Source of the DNA: Salisapilia sapeloensis
Lineage: Eukaryota; Oomycota; Peronosporomycetes; Peronosporales; Salisapiliaceae
Reading direction: 5' to 3'
Assembly (NCBI GenBank): GCA_023334545.1
Contig: JAADVB010000055.1
Location: forward strand, 1-64,000
Length of the DNA: 64,000 bases
Shown here: positions 11,301 through 19,203 of the stretch, piece by piece
Layout: each line of letters begins with the position of its first letter
Position numbering within the stretch: the first letter of the stretch is position 1
Position numbers and translations under genes: made by a program
The notes under the pieces: generated by a model
What the model saw: only the letters and a program-made list of their open reading frames with translations
What the model was told of the DNA's origin: nothing
Database searches by the model: none

Positions 11301-13559
11301 CGTCTAGGTCTATCGTTGGATGCAGAATGCCAATACAATGCAGCTCTGGCTCTCCGCAAGTTGACTCCAAACTTTTCAAGCCACCGCGGTATCATCTATG
11401 AAGGTGGCTTAAAGACGTTATTCTTTCTCATTCAGACGAAAGACTTGAACACACGCCGCCAAAGCATTTTGGCGTTGCGCGACCTTGCTTCAAACAATGA
11501 GCACAAGCGTAAGTATGTGGAAGAGGGTGGTATCCCAGCACTTATTATGTTTGTACGGGAGTCAGAGCCATCGTTACAATCTCCCGCAGTCGCAGCTCTT
11601 CGGCATCTTTCGTCTTGCTCTGATCATGCCGATATCAAGGACGAAATGGTGGCAAAAGGGGTCTTACGCCCCCTACTACGTTGTATGTCCAACAGCAGTG
11701 CGCGCAATCTTGACCTTCAAACTCAGTGCGCAGGCCTAGCTGCCAATCTATCCGAATTACTCTCGAACCAACCGAAGATGGTAGTCGAGGGCATTACACC
11801 ACCTCTGGTAGCACTGGTGTCCAATACGGAAAGCACGGAGATCCACCAAGATGTGAGTCGTGCACTGGCGAATCTCTGCTCTAACGAAGATAACCACGCT
11901 CTTGTCTACGCGCATGGTGCACTGCACTGCCTCATCAAACTAACGAACGCAAAGGACGAGGTCACACAGAGGTATGCTGCAATGGGCCTTCGCTTCCTCT
12001 CGGCAAACCCCCAGATCCGAGTGCATATCATTGAGCAGAACCTCCTTCCACCTTTCCTCGCACTCGCACAAAGTCCACTTTTAGACTACCAACGCACTGC
12101 TGCATCCGCCTTCTCTAGTTTCTCACTACACGAAGCGAACAAGCTCAAGCTCGTGCGTGACGGAGGACTGAGCCAAATACTATTGAGCTGTCAATATAAG
12201 GATCTTGAAGTCGTCCGTGACTGCACGTATGCCCTGGCGAACATCGCGGAGTCTGTAGAGCATCAGCCAGATGTTGTTCGTGCTGGGACTATTCCGATTG
12301 TATGCCAAGTGGCTGATGCGAGGCAAGATACACAGGTGCAACGAGACTGCGCTCGACTGTTGTGCTCTCTATCCATGACAGACTCTATTCGTCACGACTT
12401 GCTAGAGCAGCAAGCTTGCCAGACAGTCCTCGGACTAACACGCTCTTTTGATGGAGCGACGCAGCGTTTTGCGACACTGACACTATGCAATATATCCTCT
12501 TCATCAAACACAAAAGACAAGGAGCAGATTGTTGTCACTGAGAACGTCGTCCGTCCTCTCACACACCTCATTCGTTTCCCAGACGCCGAAATCCAGCGAT
12601 ATGCAGCATTGGGACTTGCATCGCTTGCATTAGGAGGGTATGGAAACAGTCGAATCCGTCTCATTGAAGACGGGGCTGTGCCTCCACTCATCGATCTACT
12701 TCGATATCCCACGTGCGATGTTCAGCTCTGTGGCTGTCTAGCGCTTACGTCACTTGCGATGGGTACGGAAGGCACTGTCAAGTCTGCTTGCATGCAGAAT
12801 GGGGTACTGCTACCTATGCTCGCACTACTCTCTTCGTCTGATTTGGACTGCGTTCGATGCGCACTCTATGGCGCTGGTGCCTTGGGTGAACATCGAGACG
12901 TGCTACTTGGACTATTAGACCTTGGGATCTTGCCCCAAGTCGTTGCACTCTGCTATAGGAGCGACATGGAGGTGCGGCGACACTGTGGATACATCCTGGG
13001 TCTTTACGCGGAACAGCAGACGGATTTCCATGACGACTTGAGTCGTGAAGGAGCTTTCGAAGCTTTGATTTCGCTCGCATCGACCGAAGACACGGAATGT
13101 CAGGAGTATGCCACCTTCTCCTTAGCGCACATTGCTTCCAATCGTGAATACCAAGTGCCACTCGTCACGAAAGGAGTCTTGTCTCCTCTTGTCGCTCTGC
13201 TGGAAGCACAAGCAGAACCGAGGCATTATGCTGGTCTTGCGCTCTTGAAACTCGCTGACAACTACGAGACACACGTACGCATTGCCGAAGCTGGAGGCGT
13301 ACAAGCTCTCTTGCGACTGGCTCGTGCTCGTGCGAGTGATGAAGAGCTGCAGTACAAGGCATCTCTGAGTCTCGGTCAGCTTGCAAGCCATGCGACGCAC
13401 ACTTTGAAGAAGATGAACAATGAGGAAGTGGGGGACGGTAAAATAGGCACTGGTGCGACCAAAATGGCACAGCTGACGGAGACGATGGCAGCACGTCGTG
13501 CCAAGGACCAGACTGCCAAGTACATTCAGGAAAAGGTGAATGAAGAGAGTGGTCGGTAG
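2325..13559 (+). CDS. Giant armadillo-repeat protein (3744 aa)
   Basis: An uninterrupted ORF of 3744 codons starts at the first ATG 121 bases after the previous stop. Nearly the whole protein is tandem ARM repeats of about 41-42 residues with the pattern GGLxPLLxLxxSxDxxVQRxAAxALxNLAxxxENxxxIVE; length implies roughly 85-90 units. The closest general style is Vac8/ARMC-type solenoids, which act as binding scaffolds. No catalytic domain, signal peptide or membrane segment is visible. The last ~60 residues are a charged non-repeat tail. Particular repeat types recur in order (ALRG type, then CNLSLSEENK type, then ANLAExxENQ type), pointing to block duplication. Partner and cellular role are unknown. 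Confidence 0.93.
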   Translation: MSKVLEQLVARGRRERKPTEQRDVAFSLAEISTTAELHDKMVAKGVVRSLMTLIVKSTDEEALRLSCLCLANIASTATTRVKIVEEAVLPHLIEYIKQPESDAIAIQYMAMVLGNLAAEPENHEEIADKGAIQVLVKLLDPEHIHISTYCAFALSNLAVNNDHRPIIVDEGAIPRLIAVACCRDIGAQKQSLACLRGICISPKNRVVVVKEGILDPLVLMSRSEDAAIQCEVAAAFCTLSANSENKGEIADRALLTIISMSLSGDPAVEEFACSTVANLMEVQELHAKLLKENGLASIMALAVATDLNTRSEACRCIANLAANQAMQPALVKEGVLASLANTLVIDHHVCQRFAALALANLSVTSAYQSEIVGLGTISPLIQLAQAFDRELEARRYAVLAIANLAAMSANHAALLKAGCLLSLFSLASTADRLSQYYVACALANFSSCEDNHARLVEEGGLQPIITLACLDDTDVHHQAVAALRGLAVLETNRIKIVQEGGLEPLVHLLDSDDVDILREVCAALCNLTMSDETKYEIAKSGTVPLLIYHAQSDDKELAKQSCAALANLAELEENQEKICMDGGVQPLISMMRSQFIEVQREAGRALGNLSAFERNHDVIVEHGGHQLLISYLLSPDVGSQRVGSLGICNLATNASMRVLLMENGAMEPLMSLARSEDVELEIQRFAILAIANLATCVDNHAAIVEEGSIPLLISLSGAPDEQVRQYAAFALVKVGLNADLRQLLTEEGGLEPVLFLARTQSKEIHQDVLPAICTLSFADSNKSDICHNGGLPPLVSALANADVTLQRLASCAIANLAEVVENQDKIVESGVVSRLAQVLKNGHVIVQREAARAIGNLAANCDFAALFFREGTVTPLLQLFGSEVIDCQRMAAMALCNLATNIDNVPKMLSQYELLEPILARLEEALDPRSLADNDVIRYALLILANLAVSETTHEVLISKALPLLSGYCKHRDVKCRQFAVFAIGNLCSNPSNIEDIVGADCLPPLVSFAFPGDPNVQFQAVAALRGMSIHQNVRQLIVRQGALEPLILAASSESVEVQREVAATLCNLSLSEENKLTMTRGGCLPPLIALANARDSYRERHAVCALANLAEMVEGHSHKKMLDEGILATLYTLAPTQDLEVKRQVSRCIALFAAKPASQSALLRSNALKHISAFTQEHDDMMCQRFGVLAIGNLAVDEKNHKDLFDEGAVTALMSVEKSTDMETRRSLAFALNNLASNEENNIQISKLGVLRTVISLLKDKDKDTHLQACFALRRMTLEAKNRTQAVSFGALPSLFKLATSENIEVQREVAAALRNISLSEDNKVFMVLNGALTPLVTLLHSGDTETSHQACGVLANLAEVVENQGRMVKEGILQHLKFVLRGNNPDITREALRAVANMSAEYAYLTEIISSGGLGPLLAGLSLPDFLSQRYAAMGIANLTTHSDNITRIAQEGCIPTLIHLARPLAAADLETQRYATFTLTNMASSRAIQPQLIEAEIIPLLVELLGHPDMSLRNAAAFGIANLAAFVENHDLLLQVNISDSSEANVLLDSLLVLVNSQDPKCQYRAVSALRGLCITDRARNAIVRRGGLAPLLKLTASDDMDVQQEVLACLCNISLSGALSACADDVVDACAMGSLVSFLCSADATYRLFGAVTLGNLAGKVEHQQAIVDADAVSPLVELSNRVDLETHRCIALALCNLASNVNRRQLVEELGGIVPIIQLACSDSAEDQQTAVSALRGISDRPESRLKIVTDGGLEPLILGSKSKEINLVREVSLTTYNLSLAEENKIKIATSPLMGAMITLMLSPDPIISKFACASVANLTENRETHNSIAGQRGLHFFVEFQRHASQAESDCLVVAQEAVRCVANLASDYALHDTLLADRAHELILKALLPNVTPEVKLFASIALSNIVSNPETHSRILKESVIPCLVELMNDIGTPSVRKFALLASGSLLGDSSSHERFVASGAISALTRGLDSSNEMEIRLNSAFALGKLAMNEAFHERIGEESKYGQPLINLAIDAEKSRHLAAQTQAVSVLRRITRSEINCVKMIELHADNLLESLVYAMQQDCVESQREAVSCLCNLTLPTVNKVPVAKASDGCRRLLLLCISQDIEVARNSCAALANVSEEADSHAYMVDLFAMPVAVKAMRSRHLPVYREAARWTSNLLSSPEFHILLLQEEGLKALLRVAKVEDHECQYSTALSFHKLTSNEAMHPALMENDGVVKTLHALLTVPGMDVRHQAAIALKFLTMNKANKPTLAEDGTLHSLIALLRSDDSTLQCIGAAGIRHLVLYNPVKTSFVQEGGLAPIFACCHKEDDSIRVQCAGAIANLSENVPNQIEIVKAGGLDALVALTNASYHSEIAQHTSRSFANLSANGENQMGVFALAELRAIFTLASVAVSRNEELCGRDAAMCIGNLAISTKAQIQIVEYGGLSPLTQLLQSPYESCRQYAARAMYRVSANSENQLRIVDAGALVPLASLLKEWSDPETQRYAAMAVCNLSSNAANEHSVMKAGAMQPLIELLRSPRSDCAKYACMALCNLTQHPVNQMQLASYDDGIDALVDLAESTNTDCCRNASMTLANTSAHRMNRIVVVERRALRPLRALCFSPNLECQRSAALAIYNVSCAQANQVAIIEAGMEAALVRLAGSNDGDCKRYAVMTMCNLAANVETRQAAARGGGLQALILASKDDDVTIRRYACIALCNLACDTLLQAQIVVHGGLAPILSMAESRLDLEEADGDTSAEADVESQRFGMMALSNMAVNESNHEPMLRRDVLQVALRLSRSEDEDCRQYAAFALANFAGNPDHCDFIGEQGGLTALISLAHSEDANSHTLAISAIRRMCQFSPPNRGRIVRGGGLIPLTIAGYSEELETQREVAATFCNLSLSDEFRVEIVTQGALRPLLSLAQSPDLEVSRQACGALANLAEHVDTHEQFVQEKSGNCFIALLKHQSIDIHREASRIIANLLSSFQNHIEVIAEGLPGLIRLGLSLDAECQYNAALALRKLTPNFSSHRGIIYEGGLKTLFFLIQTKDLNTRRQSILALRDLASNNEHKRKYVEEGGIPALIMFVRESEPSLQSPAVAALRHLSSCSDHADIKDEMVAKGVLRPLLRCMSNSSARNLDLQTQCAGLAANLSELLSNQPKMVVEGITPPLVALVSNTESTEIHQDVSRALANLCSNEDNHALVYAHGALHCLIKLTNAKDEVTQRYAAMGLRFLSANPQIRVHIIEQNLLPPFLALAQSPLLDYQRTAASAFSSFSLHEANKLKLVRDGGLSQILLSCQYKDLEVVRDCTYALANIAESVEHQPDVVRAGTIPIVCQVADARQDTQVQRDCARLLCSLSMTDSIRHDLLEQQACQTVLGLTRSFDGATQRFATLTLCNISSSSNTKDKEQIVVTENVVRPLTHLIRFPDAEIQRYAALGLASLALGGYGNSRIRLIEDGAVPPLIDLLRYPTCDVQLCGCLALTSLAMGTEGTVKSACMQNGVLLPMLALLSSSDLDCVRCALYGAGALGEHRDVLLGLLDLGILPQVVALCYRSDMEVRRHCGYILGLYAEQQTDFHDDLSREGAFEALISLASTEDTECQEYATFSLAHIASNREYQVPLVTKGVLSPLVALLEAQAEPRHYAGLALLKLADNYETHVRIAEAGGVQALLRLARARASDEELQYKASLSLGQLASHATHTLKKMNNEEVGDGKIGTGATKMAQLTETMAARRAKDQTAKYIQEKVNEESGR

Positions 13560-13621
13560 GATAGTAAAAGAAGGAAAGCTCACGTGATTCAATTCGTGTT
13601 CATCCTCGTTTGACGGAGTAC

Positions 13622-14611
13622 TTACCACGTCGTCCACTTCTCTAGAATGTATGGCGTAAAGTACGTGATGAGCAACGTCGCTCCAGCTCGAAGCAGGCCG
13701 ACATGCGCCTCTTTCACCACACTTTCGAACGACCCGGTGCTGTCGCCATAGTCCTTGATCATCTTGTACTCGCCCGAAACTAAGTAGCACACCACTGGTA
13801 CATTTCCCTTCTCGGCGAATCGGTGCACCATATCTCCGTAGAAGAGCGAAGGCTTGACGATGACGCTGTCGGCGCCTTGAGCCAAATCACGCTCCAACGC
13901 CTGCATGCCGTGAGTCGTGCTACCGACCGGATGTTGGTATCTCTTACGGTCTCCCTTGAAAGTGGACTCGACGGCGTCACGGAACGGAGCGTACATGCAG
14001 CTCGCCTTCTTGGAGGTGTATGCCATGACGGATACGTGGTTGAAGTTTCCTTCGTCGAGCGCCTTGCGGATAGCTCCTATACGTCCATCCATCATGTCCG
14101 AAGGACACATCATGTGGGCACCAGCCTTGGCGTAGCAAATGCAGGCGCTCACAAGACGTTCGACGCTGCGAGCATTGTCAATGACAAGCTCACCCTCCAC
14201 GTCTCTCAACACACCACAGTGGCCGTGGTCTGTGTATTCACACAGACACGCGTCGCAGGCAATTAGAAGGTCCGGACAGCCACGACGCAGTGCACGGATG
14301 CACTCGACCACAGGCGTATCATCGGCATCAGCAAGACTACCAACGGCATCCTTTTGCTCCACTACACCGAACAACATGACAGATCGCAATCCTTTGGTCT
14401 GCAGCTCCGTCAAGTGCTCGATGAGCGTCTTGAACGATCCATCGGTGCCTCGTCCCCACTGCATGTTGGGTTCCAGTCCTTTGATGAGCTTGTCTTCATT
14501 GCGACTCGTCACGAAGAGAGGGTACATCAACTGGGAGCAGTGGATGTGAGGTTCACTCCAGTCTCGTTGCGCTGGATGATGCAGACTTCCATGTAGCGTT
14601 CGGTTGCTCAT
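13622..14611 (-). CDS. hemB: Porphobilinogen synthase (delta-aminolevulinate dehydratase)
   Basis: 329 residues, the usual family length. It condenses two 5-aminolevulinate molecules to porphobilinogen in haem synthesis. Visible motifs: the cysteine-rich zinc site DACLCEYTDHGHCG, typical of animal/yeast/bacterial zinc enzymes rather than the Asp-rich magnesium type of plastids; the first Schiff-base lysine in MAYTSKKAS followed by MYAPFRDA; and the second lysine in VKPSLFYGD, where family members usually read VKPGxPYxD. The start at 14611 (MSNRTLHGSLHHP) aligns with the family N-terminus; an in-frame extension upstream would run into the divergent TrpRS promoter. Single exon. Confidence 0.95.
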   Translation of the reverse strand: MSNRTLHGSLHHPAQRDWSEPHIHCSQLMYPLFVTSRNEDKLIKGLEPNMQWGRGTDGSFKTLIEHLTELQTKGLRSVMLFGVVEQKDAVGSLADADDTPVVECIRALRRGCPDLLIACDACLCEYTDHGHCGVLRDVEGELVIDNARSVERLVSACICYAKAGAHMMCPSDMMDGRIGAIRKALDEGNFNHVSVMAYTSKKASCMYAPFRDAVESTFKGDRKRYQHPVGSTTHGMQALERDLAQGADSVIVKPSLFYGDMVHRFAEKGNVPVVCYLVSGEYKMIKDYGDSTGSFESVVKEAHVGLLRAGATLLITYFTPYILEKWTTW

Positions 14612-14683
14612 ACTTGTTCGAGCTTTTGGATTGTGACTTGCATGCATACGCGTGTCTTTTCCTGCCAATCACAATGGACCGAA
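14612..14683. promoter_or_regulatory. Putative bidirectional promoter, hemB / TrpRS
   Basis: Only about 72 bases separate the inferred start codons of two divergent genes, so both promoters must lie here or overlap the coding ends. No TATA box is evident. Extent is inferred from gene positions. Confidence 0.4.
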
Positions 14684-16378
14684 ATGAATTTCGACGAATC
14701 AGAAAGCCTTCCCATGACATCCAAAGAAACAACGAACGAGATTATGACCACGGAGGAGCAGATCGTAGCGAAAGGTGAAGAGATCCGTGCTTTGAAGGCG
14801 CTCAAGGATGCGTCGAAAGCAGAGGAGATCCAAATATGCGTCCAGGAGCTACTGGCGTTAAAGAAGCAGTACAAGGAAGAGACTGGAAAGGAGTATGATC
14901 CACCAAAGCAGAGCAAGTCGAAATCCAAACCGAAAAAGGAAGGTCAAGAGGACGCCCCTGCAGAAGGAGGCAAGTCTAAGAACCAGTTGAAGAAGGAAAA
15001 GAAGGCTGCGATGGCTAAAGCCAAGAAGGAGGGTGGCAAGACTCAGCAGAAAGCCAAGAAGAAGTCAGCACCGCAGACTTCGGAGAGCAGTAAGCCTTCT
15101 GACAGTGCCTCTGTGCCCTCGTCCGAAGACTTGCTCCGCCGGCAAATGAGCTTCCAGCAGCAGGCTGACGGTGGTGGACAAGTTGTGACTCCGTGGGAAG
15201 TGGAGGCCGAGAATGGCGTCGACTACGATAAGCTTATTGACCAATTTGGGTGCTCTAAAATCTCCCCGGAGATGATCGAGCGGATGGAACGGCTGACTGG
15301 TCAAAAGGCTCACCGATACCTCCGTCGAGGCTACTTCTTCTCGCACCGTGACTTTGATTTGCTATTGGATGCGTACGAGAAGGGCGAAAAGTTCTTCCTC
15401 TACACTGGTCGTGGTCCTTCCTCTGGCAGTCTCCACATGGGGCATCTCATCCCATTTACGTTCACGGCGTGGCTGCAAAAGGTATTCGACGTGCCTCTCG
15501 TCATCCAGCTAACAGACGACGAAAAGTTCTTGTTCAAGGACCAGACGTTGGAAGCCAGTCGTGAGATGATGCTGGAGAACGCCAAGGACATCATTGCCTG
15601 TGGCTTTGATCTCAAGAAGACTTTCATCTTTGCGAACACCGAGTACATGGGTACCATGTACAAGCAAGTGCTGCAGGTGCAAAAGTGTGTCACGTACAAC
15701 CAATCACGTGGCATCTTTGGGTTCACCGGGTCGGACAACATTGGAAAGTCCGCATTCCCCGCGATCCAGGCCGTGCCTTCATTCTCGGAGACATTCCCTG
15801 TCCCGCTGAAGGGGCTGAAGCAGCTGCGATGCCTCATCCCTCAAGCCATCGACCAGGACCCGTACTTCCGTATGACGCGTGACGTTGCGCCCCGTATCGG
15901 GTACGCCAAGCCAGCGCTCCTTCACTCCAAGTTCTTCCCAGCTCTCCAGGGCAACTCTGGTAAGATGAGTGCGAGTGCTACTAACACGACTATCTTCATC
16001 TCGGACACGCCAGAGGAAATTGAGACTAAGATCAAGAAGTACGCTGTCAGGTATGTCTCTTATCTATACATTTCCATATCATTTTCTAACGTTTACATGG
16101 ATAGTGGTGGTGGGGAGACACGTGCCGAGCATGAAAAGTACGGAGCGAATCTGGAAGCGGATGTGGCGTTTAACTACCTCTCTTTCATGATGGAGGACGA
16201 CGAGAAGCTCGCCCACATTGCTGAGGAGTATGGCAATGGACGTATGATGTCTGGGGAGGTGAAGCAGATCCTCGTGGACATTATGATTGAGTTTGCGCAG
16301 GATATCCAGAAGCGTCGCTCTGAGATCACGGCGGATCATGTTCGAGCGTATATGGAAGTGCGACCTCTGGAGTTCTAG
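14684..16378 (+). CDS. WARS: Tryptophanyl-tRNA synthetase, cytosolic type
   Basis: Two exons (14684-16050, 16105-16378), about 546 residues. It charges tRNA-Trp. The N-terminus carries a WHEP-like helical hairpin (about residues 25-65) and a Lys-rich linker. The catalytic core starts near residue 160: the HIGH equivalent is SLHMGHLIPF after YTGRGPSSG, and KMSAS is present near base 15960. The 54-nt intron has no stop and keeps frame, but family alignment (AV-SGGGET) shows it must be removed. The start is uncertain: ATGs at 14633, 14684, 14714 and the codon before TTEEQ are all in frame. A cytosolic, eukaryote/archaea-type enzyme is likely. Confidence 0.93.
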   Translation: MNFDESESLPMTSKETTNEIMTTEEQIVAKGEEIRALKALKDASKAEEIQICVQELLALKKQYKEETGKEYDPPKQSKSKSKPKKEGQEDAPAEGGKSKNQLKKEKKAAMAKAKKEGGKTQQKAKKKSAPQTSESSKPSDSASVPSSEDLLRRQMSFQQQADGGGQVVTPWEVEAENGVDYDKLIDQFGCSKISPEMIERMERLTGQKAHRYLRRGYFFSHRDFDLLLDAYEKGEKFFLYTGRGPSSGSLHMGHLIPFTFTAWLQKVFDVPLVIQLTDDEKFLFKDQTLEASREMMLENAKDIIACGFDLKKTFIFANTEYMGTMYKQVLQVQKCVTYNQSRGIFGFTGSDNIGKSAFPAIQAVPSFSETFPVPLKGLKQLRCLIPQAIDQDPYFRMTRDVAPRIGYAKPALLHSKFFPALQGNSGKMSASATNTTIFISDTPEEIETKIKKYAVRYVSYLYISISFSNVYMDSGGGETRAEHEKYGANLEADVAFNYLSFMMEDDEKLAHIAEEYGNGRMMSGEVKQILVDIMIEFAQDIQKRRSEITADHVRAYMEVRPLEF

Positions 16379-16405
16379 ACCTCCGTTTCGAAAGTAGACA
16401 TGAAG

Positions 16406-16411
16406 AATAAA
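16406..16411 (+). terminator. Poly(A) signal AATAAA
   Basis: AATAAA 28 bases past the TrpRS stop codon. Confidence 0.5.
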
Positions 16412-16615
16412 GTTCATTCGTTCATGGAAGTGACAAGTTGGTGGTTGGTGGTAGAATCGATTGGATTATGCGTCTCTTGGTGCGATCATATCTTCAGCTA
16501 ATGTCACTCTTCGACGTCTGTGTGCGATGCCTATGCTACTGTCCTGCGAATCGAGTTTAAACGTCGATGCAGCTCTACCATTCGACTACTGTACAAGCAA
16601 GCTTGATACGAGAAT

Positions 16616-19203
16616 TTAACGGTGTCCATCTCTAGGCTCGCAGCTGTCCATCGAGATGGAGGCTAACAGCGGGAGGCCATTCATGAGTTGATGATAGAGG
16701 TCCAGCCATGCTTGAACGACCTGCATTACTCAAACGTTTTACATCGAACGAAACGTGGAGATAATAGATAGTTATAATACCTGGTCCATTTTGAAGGAGT
16801 TGCCGATAACACGTTCAGGGATGATCGGGTCAGCAATGGAAGGGATCATAACGACACGCTGGTGCGTCTGGAATCGCATGGAGTCGAGAGGAAAGTATTC
16901 TCTGTTGGTAGTAAGAGTATAATGAATAATTTCAAAACGATGACGATACACACAACGTACCCTCCGTCCAAGATGGAGATGCCAAAATGCTGATAATCAA
17001 AAGTAGCGTATGTTTCCAAGAACAGCATCAGCAAGTAGCCGAGACTAGCTTGGAAATGAGCATGATGCTCTCTCACAAATACATAGACCTCATGGTTTCC
17101 GTGCTTTGGTGCAACGTCAACGGATCCGGAAGAGCTCTGGTGCTGGCTACTCGTCTCTCCACAAGATATTTCGCTCGAGGCTTTATCTGACATTGTATCT
17201 TCATCTGCAGACAAGTGGTAGTGTCGATCTCCAAAGGCCTGTAGACAGAAGCATAGGTTTAGATAAACCCAGTAGACATATAAATTAAGGTATGTCATAC
17301 CTGTAGGAAACGAATGATCATGAGCACGAGACAGTAGGAAGATAGGCCTCCAGTGTAGCTATTGTTTAGTCCTATACGTGCGAAGTCAGTCGTTTTGGAC
17401 GTAGCTTGTATAACTGGTAGGCTAGATACCGCAGTTGTGAAGATGTTGCTTGAGGATCAGTGCTAGTGGTCGTAGAGCAGGCATGGATTTGACATACATC
17501 CGAACGAGTTCTCTCGCTTGTAAACCAGAGTGTCCAGACGTATTGCTACAAGTGACATCTAGCAGCACTTCCGACGTGCCGAAACGATCATCATCTTGGC
17601 TGGAGAAAACGATTTTAGCAACAGGAATCTTCGCACCAGCTAGCAAAGTCACTCGTTTCACCTGCGCATGACCACAGACCTGGTCACGCAGAGCTCGAAG
17701 CAAACCCACCGGACTCGCGTCATCGATGCTTTCTCCCATTACCACACAGTCGATGTCACTCTGAGGCAACGACAGCTTGGTATACTCGGAGCCGTAGATC
17801 TGAATTGTCGCATCAGACCAAATCTCACCAACAGATTTCTGGAGAAACTGGATGGCTTCGTCATGGTTAGCTTGGTCCATGGCTACTTGAACATCTATCT
17901 GCCGAAGAAGGACATTCGCTTCTGTAGAAAGGTCGCTACAGTCCACATATGTTTAAGCACATCAAAATGTAGAAGAGAGTATTCTAAATGCGTTACCGAT
18001 AGAAATGGTCAGTTGAATCGAATTGCTGCCATCGTTCAATGCGCTCCATCTCTGGGCTTTTCATGACGCTGTCATTTTCTGTCGGTATGACCACTTGTCG
18101 GGTCGGTTCTATCCGTGAACTAACTGGTGGAGACTTGTACCCTCTGCCACTGCGTCTACAATGTACGTCTCCAGCATTGGCAAAGCGGTAGGTATTCTCC
18201 TTGTTTACAGCATCTTCATTCCGATCATCGCTATGACGAAGTGTTTGATTGCCGAAGCGGTGCAGAGTAGCTGGCCGAGGCATTTGTTGGCTAATAGTAT
18301 TCTGGCGTCGATGTGGAGGTGTCAGGAATGGCTGGCGACGCGAATCAGAGAAGCGAGCGTTATCGCGCATTCCAGTGTTATCATATCGGAAGCGACCTCG
18401 ATCGTGCCCATGAGTGTTATGATGCGCTCGAGACACTGGTTGATAGGACTGGCGTAGTGGAGACTGGATCTCCATGGCATATGTAGACACCCTTGCCGTT
18501 TGCGGTGGGTACACTGGCTGTACAGGCCGTAAGGTTGTCACGGAAGAGTGGTCATCACTTCCGCTGGAAACCTCCCTACAGTAGAAAATGCATATTAGAA
18601 CTGTATTTGCCAAAGTAGAGAAGCTGACGGACATAAAGTAGAGCTTTCCAGGTGAAGCAACGATCTGGTGTGGAGTAGAAGCGCGTGCTTGATTCATAAA
18701 TCGGTTGCCATGCCGGTTGGCATTCATTTGCATATGATTAAAGTTGTTCTCCAGAATGTCCACATCCCGGTTTCTGTAGTAGTAATTTCGTCGTCTACAT
18801 GAACGATGAGTACCATCTTGTTCTCGGAACGCTAGTCAAGTAGATGTATGGAGTACCGATTGGTCTTGTAAAAGTTCCGGTAATTCGTGGCATTCGGATC
18901 GTGTGAAAACTTGCAATTCTCGCCGTAGGAGCAGACGCCATTGCGTGCGAATTGGAGACAAGCGAATTGTAGCTTCTCACGTCGCCGTCGGTGGCATACG
19001 GCGCTACTGCGACTGTCATCAGACGTACTGGATGGTGGAGGATACGATTCCAAAGTATCACTTCCGTTGGTACTTGCTTTGTCTTCCAATGATACGTCTG
19101 CACTGGAAGGGGAGCTCGACCGCTCTTTCGACGAGCTATCACGAGCGACATCGCTTCGGCGGTGTTCCTTTGGACGCAACGCTCTTTCACTATCTGAATC
19201 CAT
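16616..19203 (-). CDS. TRF4/TENT4-like nucleotidyltransferase with N-terminal CCCH zinc finger
   Basis: Eight exons (19203-18857, 18794-18633, 18575-17997, 17935-17430, 17371-17301, 17238-16961, 16901-16781, 16720-16616), 722 residues. Near the N-terminus is a CCCH finger with spacing C-x8-C-x5-C-x3-H (CLQFARNGVC, ENCKFSH). An Arg/Ser-rich, disordered-looking stretch follows. The catalytic domain has YGSEYTKLSLPQSDIDCVV (GS plus DxD) and a third acidic residue in LLDVTCSN. The PAP-associated domain contains TGGLSSYCLVLMIIRFLQ, a hallmark of Trf4/5 non-canonical poly(A) polymerases. A polar insertion interrupts this domain near base 17150. Likely adds short 3' tails to nuclear RNAs. The 57-nt intron at 18632-18576 is the least certain, since it is also open in frame. 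Confidence 0.85.

Noticed and set aside
2325-13559. CRISPR-like or satellite reading of the repeated DNA
   Set aside because: Periodicity is at protein level (about 125 bp ARM units, highly diverged), not identical DNA repeats with spacers.
13823-14266. 147-codon plus-strand ORF opposite hemB
   Set aside because: Antisense of a highly conserved enzyme, no independent signal.
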